From assembly GCA_019239585.1 (NCBI GenBank), contig JAFAZU010000306.1, positions 1 through 6,734 of the forward strand: 6,734 nt of DNA, in the 5' to 3' direction. Under the pieces are notes generated by a model. The model ran no database searches. It saw only the letters and a program-made list of their open reading frames with translations, and had not been told where the DNA came from. The translations under genes and the position numbers were made by a program. Shown piece after piece: positions 1-6,734 of the stretch; positions within the stretch are counted from its first letter, which is position 1; each line of letters starts with the position of its first letter. The DNA is from Acidobacteriaceae bacterium. GTDB lineage: Bacteria; Acidobacteriota; Terriglobia; Bryobacterales; Bryobacteraceae.

Positions 1-1439
1 TCCGGCCCAGCCGCCTCGCGAATCACGCGAAGGCCCTCCCGGAACGCTTGCGGCCCTGGGATCGCCGACTTGTCGTAATATCCATCAATCGTGTTCGATC
101 CCACAGTCAAGCCGGAAATGGCATTGAGAAAGTCAATCATGTAATACCGGATGCCCCACTTCCGATAAGTCGAGAAAACCTGGGTGAGATACGCATGAGT
201 CTTCGGGTGCGTAGGATCTAAAACATAAAACTCGCCCCACTCGGATGGATTGAGAACCATCGGTTTGCCGTTCCTCCGAAGAAAAGCGTCATGCAGGTCT
301 TTGGCGAGTTTCGTCAGGTGAGCGTTCAACCAAAACGGCCCAATCCAGAATCCCAGTTGAAATCCCCGGCTTTTGAGCTCATCTACAAGTGCTTCGTGTC
401 CGGCGGGAAACTCGTCGGTGTTCCACGACAGCCAGTTTCCGGGCTGCAAGCCTTCAAGATTCCCGAAGCTGACCCAGATATACTCGATATCCATTCCGGA
501 CAACCTTTCACGCATTGCTCGCGTGTTGCGGTGAAGGATCTCGTCCCACCTCTCCACGTCAAGAGGATCAACCCATGAAACTCCGAGCCACCCTGCGGGA
601 ATTTTCGGCCAGATCGGCGGATGATACTCCGCCTGAACCGCTAGGGCCCATTGATCCAGCGACCCGTACGGGTCCCGGTTGACCTGAAGCAGAAGTCTCT
701 CGCTGCGGACTGACCCTCCGGGCGCGACGGAAAACCCCTTGAAGTCGCAATACGAGGAGCCTGAAAGCACATTCCCGTCGCTGTTGTACTGGAACTCATG
801 CTCCGTATTCATCCGGTCCAGAGTGATAAAGCCTAGTTGAATCGCTGCCTGTGATGCAGGGTTGTAAAGTTGGGCGACAATCTTACTGGACCGGCCGTCT
901 GCATCAGACCGGATGCTTCTCACGCGAGAGTCCACCTGCCAGCCGGACATCGCCAAAAGAACGGTATTCTCCGCTGAAGGACCCAGCTTAATGGAACCAG
1001 ATCGGTCGGATGTATCGACGAGTCGGCAGCGTCCCACTTTGATAGCTGAATCGCTTGCGTTGCGGATTTCGCATGTCATCGTTGCTGACTGGCCGTTATC
1101 AGGGACAATAAACTCGACCGTGCAGATGACCTGCGGCCTTCCAAACTGCATCCCTAAACGGCCGCGCTGTCCTTTTTCAACCTCCCCCGAAGCCGGCCCA
1201 TCCCAAGTAAGATGAGAAGCGCTATCCGACCACAGCGTGGTCCCATTGACGTCAACACCGATTCGAGCACCCTCGATCCCAACATTCGCGTCAGGGCTGG
1301 AGCCGAACCGGAAACGGCCGTTTTCGACGTGAAAAGCCAACGGAAACTCGTGGACCTCTGCATTTTGCGAGAGCACCTGCCCTTCGGTAATACTTGTGCC
1401 CGCGAGGGCGGATACATACAAGAAATCTCGACGACGCAT
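1..1439 (-). CDS. GH36-like (clan GH-D) alpha-glycosidase, Tat-type exported, 3' end outside window
   Basis: Reading the minus strand from the ATG at 1439 gives 479 uninterrupted codons to the left edge. An in-frame TAA lies 40-42 bases upstream (1479-1481) with no other start between, so this ATG is well supported; its Shine-Dalgarno is weak (AGAAG). The N-terminus MRRRDFLYVSALAG resembles a twin-arginine export signal (RRxFL), though the hydrophobic part is short. Residues about 30-275 look like the beta-sandwich that precedes the barrel in GH36 enzymes. The barrel starts near PAGWLGVSW (W284). GNWLSW..DEFPAGHEAL (334-351) and GFWIGPFW (363-370) match GH36 barrel positions. RYYMIDFLNA aligns with the GH36 KxDFLYA strand, making Asp436 the likely catalytic nucleophile; the acid/base would lie beyond the window. 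The family's DDGW motif is absent: the site reads WVSFGN (322-327). Function is therefore an alpha-galactosidase-like retaining glycosidase of uncertain substrate, probably periplasmic or extracellular. A GH31 or unclassified GH-D relative is possible. Confidence 0.8.
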   Translation of the reverse strand, partial: MRRRDFLYVSALAGTSITEGQVLSQNAEVHEFPLAFHVENGRFRFGSSPDANVGIEGARIGVDVNGTTLWSDSASHLTWDGPASGEVEKGQRGRLGMQFGRPQVICTVEFIVPDNGQSATMTCEIRNASDSAIKVGRCRLVDTSDRSGSIKLGPSAENTVLLAMSGWQVDSRVRSIRSDADGRSSKIVAQLYNPASQAAIQLGFITLDRMNTEHEFQYNSDGNVLSGSSYCDFKGFSVAPGGSVRSERLLLQVNRDPYGSLDQWALAVQAEYHPPIWPKIPAGWLGVSWVDPLDVERWDEILHRNTRAMRERLSGMDIEYIWVSFGNLEGLQPGNWLSWNTDEFPAGHEALVDELKSRGFQLGFWIGPFWLNAHLTKLAKDLHDAFLRRNGKPMVLNPSEWGEFYVLDPTHPKTHAYLTQVFSTYRKWGIRYYMIDFLNAISGLTVGSNTIDGYYDKSAIPGPQAFREGLRVIREAAGP

Positions 1440-1514
1440 AGATCTTCTGTTAGTATGTACCGGCCCTGCGGATACTATTTAGGATGAACTGCGCAATACC
1501 GAGGTGGTCAATTT
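1440..1514. promoter_or_regulatory. Divergent intergenic region with short inverted repeat
   Basis: These 75 bases separate the two divergently transcribed starts (1439 minus, 1515 plus), so they must hold the promoters of both genes or of transcripts starting there. TAGTAT at 1451-1456 and ATACTA at 1472-1477 form a perfect 6-base inverted repeat with starts 21 bases apart, about two helical turns, as dimeric regulators often prefer. AT-rich hexamers in the same arms could equally be -10 elements. No convincing paired -35/-10 set could be fixed for either direction, so the regulatory role is inferred from position. Confidence 0.4.
1501..1507 (+). promoter_or_regulatory. Shine-Dalgarno of the aminotransferase gene
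   Basis: GAGGTGG lies seven bases before the ATG at 1515. Its GAGGTG core is fully complementary to the 16S rRNA anti-SD CACCTC, and the spacing is near ideal. This fixes the start at 1515 and suggests efficient translation. Confidence 0.8.
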
Positions 1515-2834
1515 ATGCCTGATCAATGGACACGTTCGCTTGAGTATTACAGTCGCGCCCAGCAATCGCTCGCCGGCGGCGTGAGCAGTCCTTTCCGGCG
1601 GACCTTTCCCGTTCCGCTCTATTTTCAGGACGGAGAAGGATCGAAAGTTCAGGATGTGGACGGCAACTGGTATCTCGATTACGTCCTGGCCTGGGGCCCC
1701 ATGATCTTGGGCCACAAGCATCCCGCGCTGGTGGAAGCGATGCAGAAGGCGGCGGAGCGGCCCTTCAACTACGGGGCGCAGCACGAATTGGAGTTTACCG
1801 TTGCGGAAACGATATGCCGCCTGGTCCCCTGCGCTGAACGGGTTGCGCTGACATCAAGCGGCAGCGAGGCTGTGCAGCTCGTCATGCGGTTAGCGCGCGC
1901 ATTTACGGGCCGCACGCTGATCGTCAAGTTTGAAGGGCATTACCACGGCTGGATGGATTCAACGCTTCTCAGCTATCATCCTTCTCCTGCGCAAATGGGC
2001 GCTCCCGAGCAGCCAACGATTGTGCTCGGATCAAAGGGACAGGTCCCGAACGTGGTGGAAAATGTGGTAGTTCTGCCGTGGAACGACCGGCGGACCGTAT
2101 CGGAGTTCTTTGCCGGGCGTGGACAGGAAGTCGCGGCAGTAATGACGGAGCCCGTCCTCTGCAACAGCGGTTGTCTCCTCCCGGTTCCGGGATTCCTCGA
2201 CGAGTTGCGCCGCATCACGCGTGCGTCGGGAAGTCTGCTGATTTTCGACGAGATCATTACCGGTTTCCGCATGGCGGCTGGCGGAGCGCAAAGCGTGTTG
2301 GGCGTTGTTCCCGATCTGGCAAGTTTCGGAAAAGCGATCGGTGCGGGACTCCCCTTGAGTGCTGTTGCGGGGCGAAAAGAGATCATGGATCTGCTAAGCG
2401 ATGGGCAGGTCGCCTTTGGCGGCACATTCAACGGAAACTGCCTGTCATTGGCGGGGGCGCAAGCAGCGTTGATCGAGCTTGAGGCTCAAAATGGGGAAGC
2501 GCTCCGCCGGGCTAATCGCCTCGGAGAAGAGTTGATGGGGGGCATCACACGGATTGGACAGCGCCTTGGATTGCCGCTTCAGGCAACCGGCTTCGGAACG
2601 GCTTTTTCCGTGCATTTCACCAGCCGCCCGGTTCTCCATAACTATCGCGACACGCTAGCCGACGACCGGGAACTGCTCCGGCACTGGCTTTTCGAATGCT
2701 TGCGCGAAGGTATCTTTCTCCTGCCCGACGGCCGCGTGTACACATCAGTCGCGCACACTTCAGAAGATATTGAGCGAACCTCCGAGGCCTTCGAGCGTGT
2801 GCTGGTACGCTGCGCTTCGGAAGTACACGTCTGA
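1515..2834 (+). CDS. HemL-like class III PLP aminotransferase (glutamate-1-semialdehyde aminomutase family)
   Basis: This complete 439-residue protein is close to the usual length of the family (E. coli HemL about 426). It aligns end to end with HemL from memory: DVDGNWYLDYVLAWGPM near the N-terminus, the PLP-phosphate loop TSSGSEAV (113-120), KFEGHYHGW (138-146) with Tyr143 placed to stack on the cofactor, FDEIITGFR with Asp245 for the pyridine nitrogen, SFGKAIGAGLPLSA with Lys273 as the Schiff-base lysine, and GGTFNGN with Thr304 near the phosphate. All core PLP residues are present, so it should be an active cytosolic aminotransferase or aminomutase. Sites typical of true HemL differ: GCYHGH is GHYHGW, GGGMPVGAFGG is GAGLPLSAVAG, and the segment matching the HemL gating loop (about 150-175) is unlike it. 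No other haem gene is nearby. I therefore call the family firmly but not the substrate; true HemL is less likely than a paralogue acting on another amino or keto compound. It is divergent from the glycosidase and convergent with the efflux operon. Confidence 0.9.
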   Translation: MPDQWTRSLEYYSRAQQSLAGGVSSPFRRTFPVPLYFQDGEGSKVQDVDGNWYLDYVLAWGPMILGHKHPALVEAMQKAAERPFNYGAQHELEFTVAETICRLVPCAERVALTSSGSEAVQLVMRLARAFTGRTLIVKFEGHYHGWMDSTLLSYHPSPAQMGAPEQPTIVLGSKGQVPNVVENVVVLPWNDRRTVSEFFAGRGQEVAAVMTEPVLCNSGCLLPVPGFLDELRRITRASGSLLIFDEIITGFRMAAGGAQSVLGVVPDLASFGKAIGAGLPLSAVAGRKEIMDLLSDGQVAFGGTFNGNCLSLAGAQAALIELEAQNGEALRRANRLGEELMGGITRIGQRLGLPLQATGFGTAFSVHFTSRPVLHNYRDTLADDRELLRHWLFECLREGIFLLPDGRVYTSVAHTSEDIERTSEAFERVLVRCASEVHV

Positions 2835-2857
2835 ACGCAAGCCAGTCACTGCGTTCG

Positions 2858-2882
2858 CGGCTCCGAGTTAACGGCAGAGCCG
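2858..2882. terminator. Weak hairpin between convergent genes, possible bidirectional terminator
   Basis: CGGCTC (2858-2863) and GAGCCG (2877-2882) form a 6-base GC-rich stem with a 13-base loop, in the 49-base gap between the aminotransferase stop (2834) and the adaptor stop (2884). An alternative smaller stem, CGGC/GCCG, lies within 2872-2882. Position suits a shared terminator for converging transcripts, but there is no T-run on either side, so it does not meet the standard pattern for an intrinsic terminator. Confidence 0.3.
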
Positions 2883-2883
2883 G

Positions 2884-4278
2884 TTACCTGTCCAAATTTG
2901 GAGAGGAACTTGCCTTTACAGGATCAACTTTGACGTTTTCGCGCGCAATGTCGCCGGGATTTACAATGATCGTTTCCCCTTCGCGCAGCCCGCTAATAAT
3001 CTCCAGTCGATCTCCGTAATCCCGGCCCACTTCGACCCTTTGAAGATGCGCAGTATGATCCGGGCGCATTACAGCAATCTGGGTTCCGTCGGCGCGAACA
3101 ATCAGAGCGTCACTGGGAACAAGTATGGGCAAATTCGTCCGGATGCTACTCAGTTGCACTTGGGCATACATGCCGGGCAGCAGCACGCCGTTACCATTCG
3201 GCACGTGGACCTCTGCCAGTAGCGTACGGCTGGCGGGATCGAGCGCGTTTGCAGTCCGCGCTACAGTTCCGGCAAACTGCCGCCCAGGCAAGTTGGAAAC
3301 GGCTAACATCGCCGACTGGCCGGGGTGCACGGAATTGGCGTATGTTTGCGGAACATTGAGATACGTACGGAGCATACCTGTCTGCGCAATTCGAAACAGA
3401 AGCGTAGTACCGGCGTTGACGAGCGCTCCCACGTCCACATTGCGCAATGTAATCACTCCATTGAATGGTGCCCTTACCATCCGGTAACTCTGCATTTTTT
3501 GAAGACGCGCAACGTTGGCCTCAGCCGCCGCAATACCGTTGCGCTGAACGGCCACGGCTTTTTCCAGTGACTGCGCGCTTGCAGTCTTAGCCTGCAGTTG
3601 GGCCTGATATTGATCGTTTTCCTGCTTTGAGACGACCCCTCGGGTCACAAGGTTGCTCCAGCGCTGGGCCGTGACGCGAGCCAGCTCCAGGTCGGCTTTG
3701 CCCTGCTGAAGATTGGCAAGCGCCTGATCCAGTGCCGCTTGCGTCTGTTGTACATTCGCTTGCGCCTGGCGAACCTGCTCGTCCAGTTCGGGAGCTTCAA
3801 CTTCTGCCAATAGCTGACCGGCTTGCACACGGTCTCCAATATCTACTGTTCTGCGTACTATGTAGCCATCAGCCCGCGCCAGAATGGGAGCTTCCGTAAT
3901 GGCCTGGATGTTGCCCGGCAGTTGCAATTCACTCCGGCGCGAGGAACGCTCCACCGTTGTTACTTCCACTCGCGGCAGAGCCTGTTCCTGTTCGCGCGCC
4001 TCGTCCACAATAAGCGTTCTCTGCTTATGCAGCGGGATATAACCGGCAAAGAACGCCACAACGATAAGGAGTACCGAGGCCAGAACCAGGGCCCAGATCG
4101 TCAGGCCGGACGGATGCCAAAGCTTCGACGGCAACGCTACATCGAATGAGTCATGGGTCGACCCCTTCAACTCCTGGAGTTGACGTTTAAGCTCCTGGTT
4201 TTCTCTGCGCAGCCTTTCTTCCGTTGTATCAGCAAGATCGATTGGAGAACGTGGTTGCTCGGGTTCGTGATATCGCAT
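2884..4278 (-). CDS. RND efflux periplasmic adaptor (membrane fusion protein)
   Basis: This complete 464-residue adaptor should bridge an inner-membrane RND permease to an outer-membrane channel. Residues 18-39 form a charged helix with leucines at 23, 30 and 37 (heptad spacing), predicted cytosolic. A membrane helix follows at about 58-80 (TIWALVLASVLLIVVAFFAG), which anchors the protein instead of the lipid-modified cysteine of AcrA-type adaptors. The periplasmic part is standard: first lipoyl half with ARADGYIV (Asp137-Gly138) and VEAPELDEQV; a Gln/Ala-rich alpha-hairpin about 165-260; second lipoyl half with RAPFNGVITLR (269-279) and VDVGALV; a beta-barrel about 300-375 containing LPGRQFAGTV; and a membrane-proximal domain about 380-450. 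The start is supported by GGGAG eight bases upstream and by the TAATG overlap with the permease stop, implying translational coupling. Substrate cannot be told from sequence; multidrug or small-organic export is more likely than metal export because no His/Met-rich metal-binding segment is visible. Confidence 0.95.
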   Translation of the reverse strand: MRYHEPEQPRSPIDLADTTEERLRRENQELKRQLQELKGSTHDSFDVALPSKLWHPSGLTIWALVLASVLLIVVAFFAGYIPLHKQRTLIVDEAREQEQALPRVEVTTVERSSRRSELQLPGNIQAITEAPILARADGYIVRRTVDIGDRVQAGQLLAEVEAPELDEQVRQAQANVQQTQAALDQALANLQQGKADLELARVTAQRWSNLVTRGVVSKQENDQYQAQLQAKTASAQSLEKAVAVQRNGIAAAEANVARLQKMQSYRMVRAPFNGVITLRNVDVGALVNAGTTLLFRIAQTGMLRTYLNVPQTYANSVHPGQSAMLAVSNLPGRQFAGTVARTANALDPASRTLLAEVHVPNGNGVLLPGMYAQVQLSSIRTNLPILVPSDALIVRADGTQIAVMRPDHTAHLQRVEVGRDYGDRLEIISGLREGETIIVNPGDIARENVKVDPVKASSSPNLDR

Positions 4279-6734
4279 TACAAACGCTCCCGCTCTCTTT
4301 CTTTCAGCCGCTGCTCATGATCGATCGGGGGCTGCGTCCGCAAATAAGTATAGATAATCGGAACCACAAACAGCGTCGTAACCGTGGCGAACAGCAAGCC
4401 GCCAATCACAGCACGTCCAAGGGGCGCATTCTGTTCACCGCCTTCTCCGAGCCCCAGCGACATGGGAAGCATGCCGAGAATCATAGCTGTTGCCGTCATC
4501 AGTACAGGTCGTACCCGCGCATAGCCGGCAGAGAGCATAGCTTCCCGCGCGGAAGGTACCGTCGCTCGTTCGTCATTGGCGAAGGTGACTATCAGAATAC
4601 TGTTGGCTGTTGCCACTCCAATACACATGATGGCTCCCATCAGGGATGGAACGCTCAACGTAGTGCCGGTAACGAACAGCATCCACAAGATTCCGGCCAT
4701 CGCTCCAGGCAAGGCGGTCAAAATAATAAACGGATCAACCCACGACTGGAAATTTACAGTCATCACAAGATACACAAGGGCTACGGCAAAGACCATTCCC
4801 AGCGCCAGGCGGAAAAAAGACGACTGCATGGTCTCTACTTGCCCGCGTAAATTGAAGGTGGTGCCGCGGGGCAAGTGAGGCTCCTCTTCCCCCATGATTT
4901 TCCGCACCTCTGCGCCTACCCCGCCGAGATCCCGCCGGTCGACGTTAGCATATACATCAAAGACAGGCCAGACATTGTAGTGGTTGACAATGACAGGAGT
5001 GTACGCCCGCTGCACGCTCACGAGATTGGAGAGGAGCTGCGCGCTGCCCGGCATCGCTCCGGGGTTTCCAAAAGCTTGGGAGGAGCCGCTCGGGGCGGCA
5101 GCAACAAATGAACTTCCGGCGTCAGCCGCTCCCGTTTGCGAACCAGGTGTTACCGTATCCACGGCATTCGTTCCCGCCGAAATCGGAGTACGAAGCAGGG
5201 CGTCCAGAGAATCAATCCGGTATTGAGGCGTTTGCACTCCAATGTTGTAATTGACGCCATTGGCCCAGTTCAACCAATAGTTGGGCGCCACTGTGCCGCT
5301 TCCGCTCAGGGAAATCAGCATGCTGCTGGTTACGTCCCGCTGCGTCAAACCTAATTGCGACGCCTTTATCCGGTCAACATTCAGGCGGATCTCCGGTTGC
5401 GCGGTTACCTGGTGAACGTGGACGTCCGCAGCTCCGGGAATGCGCGCAATTCTCCCAGCGAGTTTCTGGGCGATCCGATAGTTAGCTTCCGCATTCCGGC
5501 CGACTACCTGTAGATCAATAGGCGCAGGTAAGCCGAAGTTAACAATCTGGCTGGTGATGTTGGCAGGCTGAAAGAAAAAGTCCATATCCGGGAACTTCTC
5601 CCTGAGGCGCTTTCGAAGCAGCACCTCGTAATCTCCCGTCGAGCCGTGCTTCTCCTTGTTGAGTGAAATTAAAATCTCCCCATCGGCTGAGGAGATTGTG
5701 GGAATGTCTCCCTGGGCGATAGCCGGCCAACTGTTCGGAATCCCGATATTATCAATCAGCATACCGATTTCCTGAGGGGGAATGACGGCCCGGATTTCAC
5801 GTTCCAGGGCGGCAAACCGCATCTCCGTTTCCTCAATACGTGTGCCTGCCGGAGCGCGCGCATGCAGGCGCATCTGACCGGAATCGACATTGGGAAAGAA
5901 GTCTTCGCCCACCAGCCCGATCAGACCTAACGACACAACGGAAAAGCCCATAAAGGCCGTGAGCACTCGTCCCCGGCGGCGCAGCGACCAATCGAGCAGG
6001 CCAACGTAGCGGAACCGGAGTTTCTCGAACAGAACGTTAAATAAGTGGTGAACGCGCCATAGCCCTCTTTTACTGTCCGTTGTCAGCTCAGCTTTGGAAT
6101 CCAGCAGATAAGCCATCATGGTTGGAACCAGCGTGCGGGAAAGCAGATAGGAAGCGAGCAGAGCGAAAACGACCGCCATCGCCAGCGGAGTGAACAGATA
6201 CCGCGCCGTTCCGGTCAACAGCAACACCGGAACGAACACAATGCAAATCGAAATTGTGGCGACAAAGGTCGGAACGGCAATTTGCGACGCGCCGTCGAGC
6301 ACAGCGCGAACGAGCGGCTTGCGCATGGCCAGATTGCGATGTGTGTTCTCGATTTCCACCGTGGCGTCATCCACCAGAATGCCCACCGCCAAGGCCAGCC
6401 CACCGAGCGTCATCACATTAATCGTCTGTCCCAAAAGGCTCAGAATGCATAGCGAGGTGAGAATCGAGAGCGGAATGGAAATACAAACAATGAGGGTGCT
6501 TCGCCAGCTTCCTAAAAACAGCAGAATCATCAGGCCTGTAAGCCCGGCGGCGATCAACGCTTCCCGCACCACGCCCCGGATGGAAGCCCGCACGAAGATG
6601 GACTGGTCCGCAAGCGCTACCACCTTCAGTTCCGGCGTAACATTGGCAAGGATCCTGGGAAGGGTTGCTTTGACGGCATTGACGATGGACAGGGTAGAGG
6701 CCTTCCCGTTTCGGGTGATGGTCATCAGAACGCC
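4278..6734 (-). CDS. RND efflux permease (HAE/AcrB-like), 5' end outside window
   Basis: The frame stays open to the right edge: GGC GTT CTG precedes the Met codon at 6725, and GVLMTITRNG aligns with AcrB near residue 290, so that Met is internal. About 818 residues are visible of an expected 1,000-1,070. It should be a proton-driven trimeric exporter in the inner membrane. Visible parts in order: the end of the first porter region, TM2 (LIAAGLTGLMILLFLGSW), TM3, TM4 with ILVDDATVEIEN (the two proton-relay aspartates, bases 6366-6371), TM5, TM6, an amphipathic linker, TM7 (near RVLTAFMGFSVVSLGLIGLVG), the second periplasmic loop, TM8-TM12, and a charged tail ending RERERL. TM10 reads GVATANSILIV where AcrB has GLSAKNAILIV, so the relay lysine (AcrB K940) is alanine (codon 4605-4607). 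The second docking region carries an approximately 47-residue Gly/Ala/Ser-rich insertion (bases about 5040-5180). It precedes the adaptor and overlaps it by one base. Drug or organic-solute export is favoured over metal export because of its overall AcrB-like sequence. Confidence 0.95.
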   Translation of the reverse strand, partial: GVLMTITRNGKASTLSIVNAVKATLPRILANVTPELKVVALADQSIFVRASIRGVVREALIAAGLTGLMILLFLGSWRSTLIVCISIPLSILTSLCILSLLGQTINVMTLGGLALAVGILVDDATVEIENTHRNLAMRKPLVRAVLDGASQIAVPTFVATISICIVFVPVLLLTGTARYLFTPLAMAVVFALLASYLLSRTLVPTMMAYLLDSKAELTTDSKRGLWRVHHLFNVLFEKLRFRYVGLLDWSLRRRGRVLTAFMGFSVVSLGLIGLVGEDFFPNVDSGQMRLHARAPAGTRIEETEMRFAALEREIRAVIPPQEIGMLIDNIGIPNSWPAIAQGDIPTISSADGEILISLNKEKHGSTGDYEVLLRKRLREKFPDMDFFFQPANITSQIVNFGLPAPIDLQVVGRNAEANYRIAQKLAGRIARIPGAADVHVHQVTAQPEIRLNVDRIKASQLGLTQRDVTSSMLISLSGSGTVAPNYWLNWANGVNYNIGVQTPQYRIDSLDALLRTPISAGTNAVDTVTPGSQTGAADAGSSFVAAAPSGSSQAFGNPGAMPGSAQLLSNLVSVQRAYTPVIVNHYNVWPVFDVYANVDRRDLGGVGAEVRKIMGEEEPHLPRGTTFNLRGQVETMQSSFFRLALGMVFAVALVYLVMTVNFQSWVDPFIILTALPGAMAGILWMLFVTGTTLSVPSLMGAIMCIGVATANSILIVTFANDERATVPSAREAMLSAGYARVRPVLMTATAMILGMLPMSLGLGEGGEQNAPLGRAVIGGLLFATVTTLFVVPIIYTYLRTQPPIDHEQRLKERERERL
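4287..4291 (-). promoter_or_regulatory. Shine-Dalgarno of the adaptor gene, inside the permease C-terminus
   Basis: On the minus strand GGGAG lies eight bases before the adaptor ATG. It sits in a purine-rich stretch (roughly 4284-4306) that also encodes the Arg/Glu-rich last residues of the permease (KERERERL). The same bases thus serve as coding sequence and ribosome site, which fits coupled translation across the TAATG junction. Confidence 0.65.

Noticed and set aside
1..1439. Possible frameshift or pseudogene, because only fragmentary short frames appear in this region at first sight
   Set aside because: Translating the minus strand from 1439 gives one unbroken frame to the left edge with family-consistent motifs throughout. 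The gene looks intact and simply runs out of the window.
913..1487. Overlapping short plus-strand frames opposite the glycosidase 5' region
   Set aside because: The minus-strand frame from 1439 is continuous and matches a known protein plan; these are its antisense shadows.
1976..2431. A 151-codon minus-strand open frame inside the aminotransferase
   Set aside because: It is antisense to conserved PLP motifs, and its translation is a Pro/Ser/Arg-rich shadow with no family features.
2078..2482. A 134-codon plus-strand open frame inside the aminotransferase
   Set aside because: It is a same-strand frame shift of the catalytic core, without its own ribosome site or recognisable domain.
4224..4850. 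A 208-codon plus-strand open frame across the permease-adaptor junction
   Set aside because: It lies antisense to two well-supported RND genes. Its translation is low in hydrophobic residues and rich in H, R, Q and G, with no recognisable domain.
6723..6725. ATG at 6725 (minus) as the start of the permease
   Set aside because: Codons continue upstream to the edge and the sequence aligns with the interior of AcrB-like proteins. A true start here would remove TM1 and most of the first porter domain.

Overview
The window holds four protein genes and almost no spare DNA. From left to right they are: the 5' portion of a glycoside hydrolase gene on the minus strand (running off the left edge), a class III aminotransferase on the plus strand, and a two-gene RND efflux operon on the minus strand. 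The permease of that operon runs off the right edge. I see no RNA genes, insertion sequences, CRISPR arrays, phage genes or long repeats.

Organism: the sequence is moderately GC-rich. An RND pump with an adaptor implies a Gram-negative (diderm) bacterium. The adaptor style (cytosolic coiled coil, then one membrane helix, instead of a lipoprotein signal), the permease subtype and a Tat-type secreted glycosidase resemble genes I associate with soil Acidobacteriota. This assignment is an inference from general familiarity; no marker gene in the window proves it.

Layout: bases 1-1439 (minus) encode about 480 residues of a GH36-like (clan GH-D) alpha-glycosidase with a Tat-like N-terminus, an N-terminal beta-sandwich and the first part of the catalytic barrel, including a candidate nucleophile Asp436. 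A 75-base divergent intergenic region (1440-1514) separates it from the HemL-like aminotransferase (1515-2834, plus). That gene converges, across 49 bases containing a weak hairpin, on the efflux operon. In transcription order the operon is the RND permease (6734 to 4278, 5' end missing) followed by the membrane-fusion adaptor (4278 to 2884). They are coupled by a one-base TAATG overlap. No outer-membrane factor gene follows the adaptor.

Function: permease and adaptor would form two of the three parts of a tripartite exporter. The glycosidase and the aminotransferase are divergently transcribed and may share regulation, but nothing in the sequence shows a common pathway, and neither is obviously tied to the pump. 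I found no clearly new system. The points most worth checking are departures from family consensus: a glycosidase lacking the usual DDGW substrate-binding motif, a permease lacking the TM10 lysine of the AcrB proton relay and carrying a low-complexity insertion in its docking region, and an adaptor with a cytosolic leucine-zipper-like segment.
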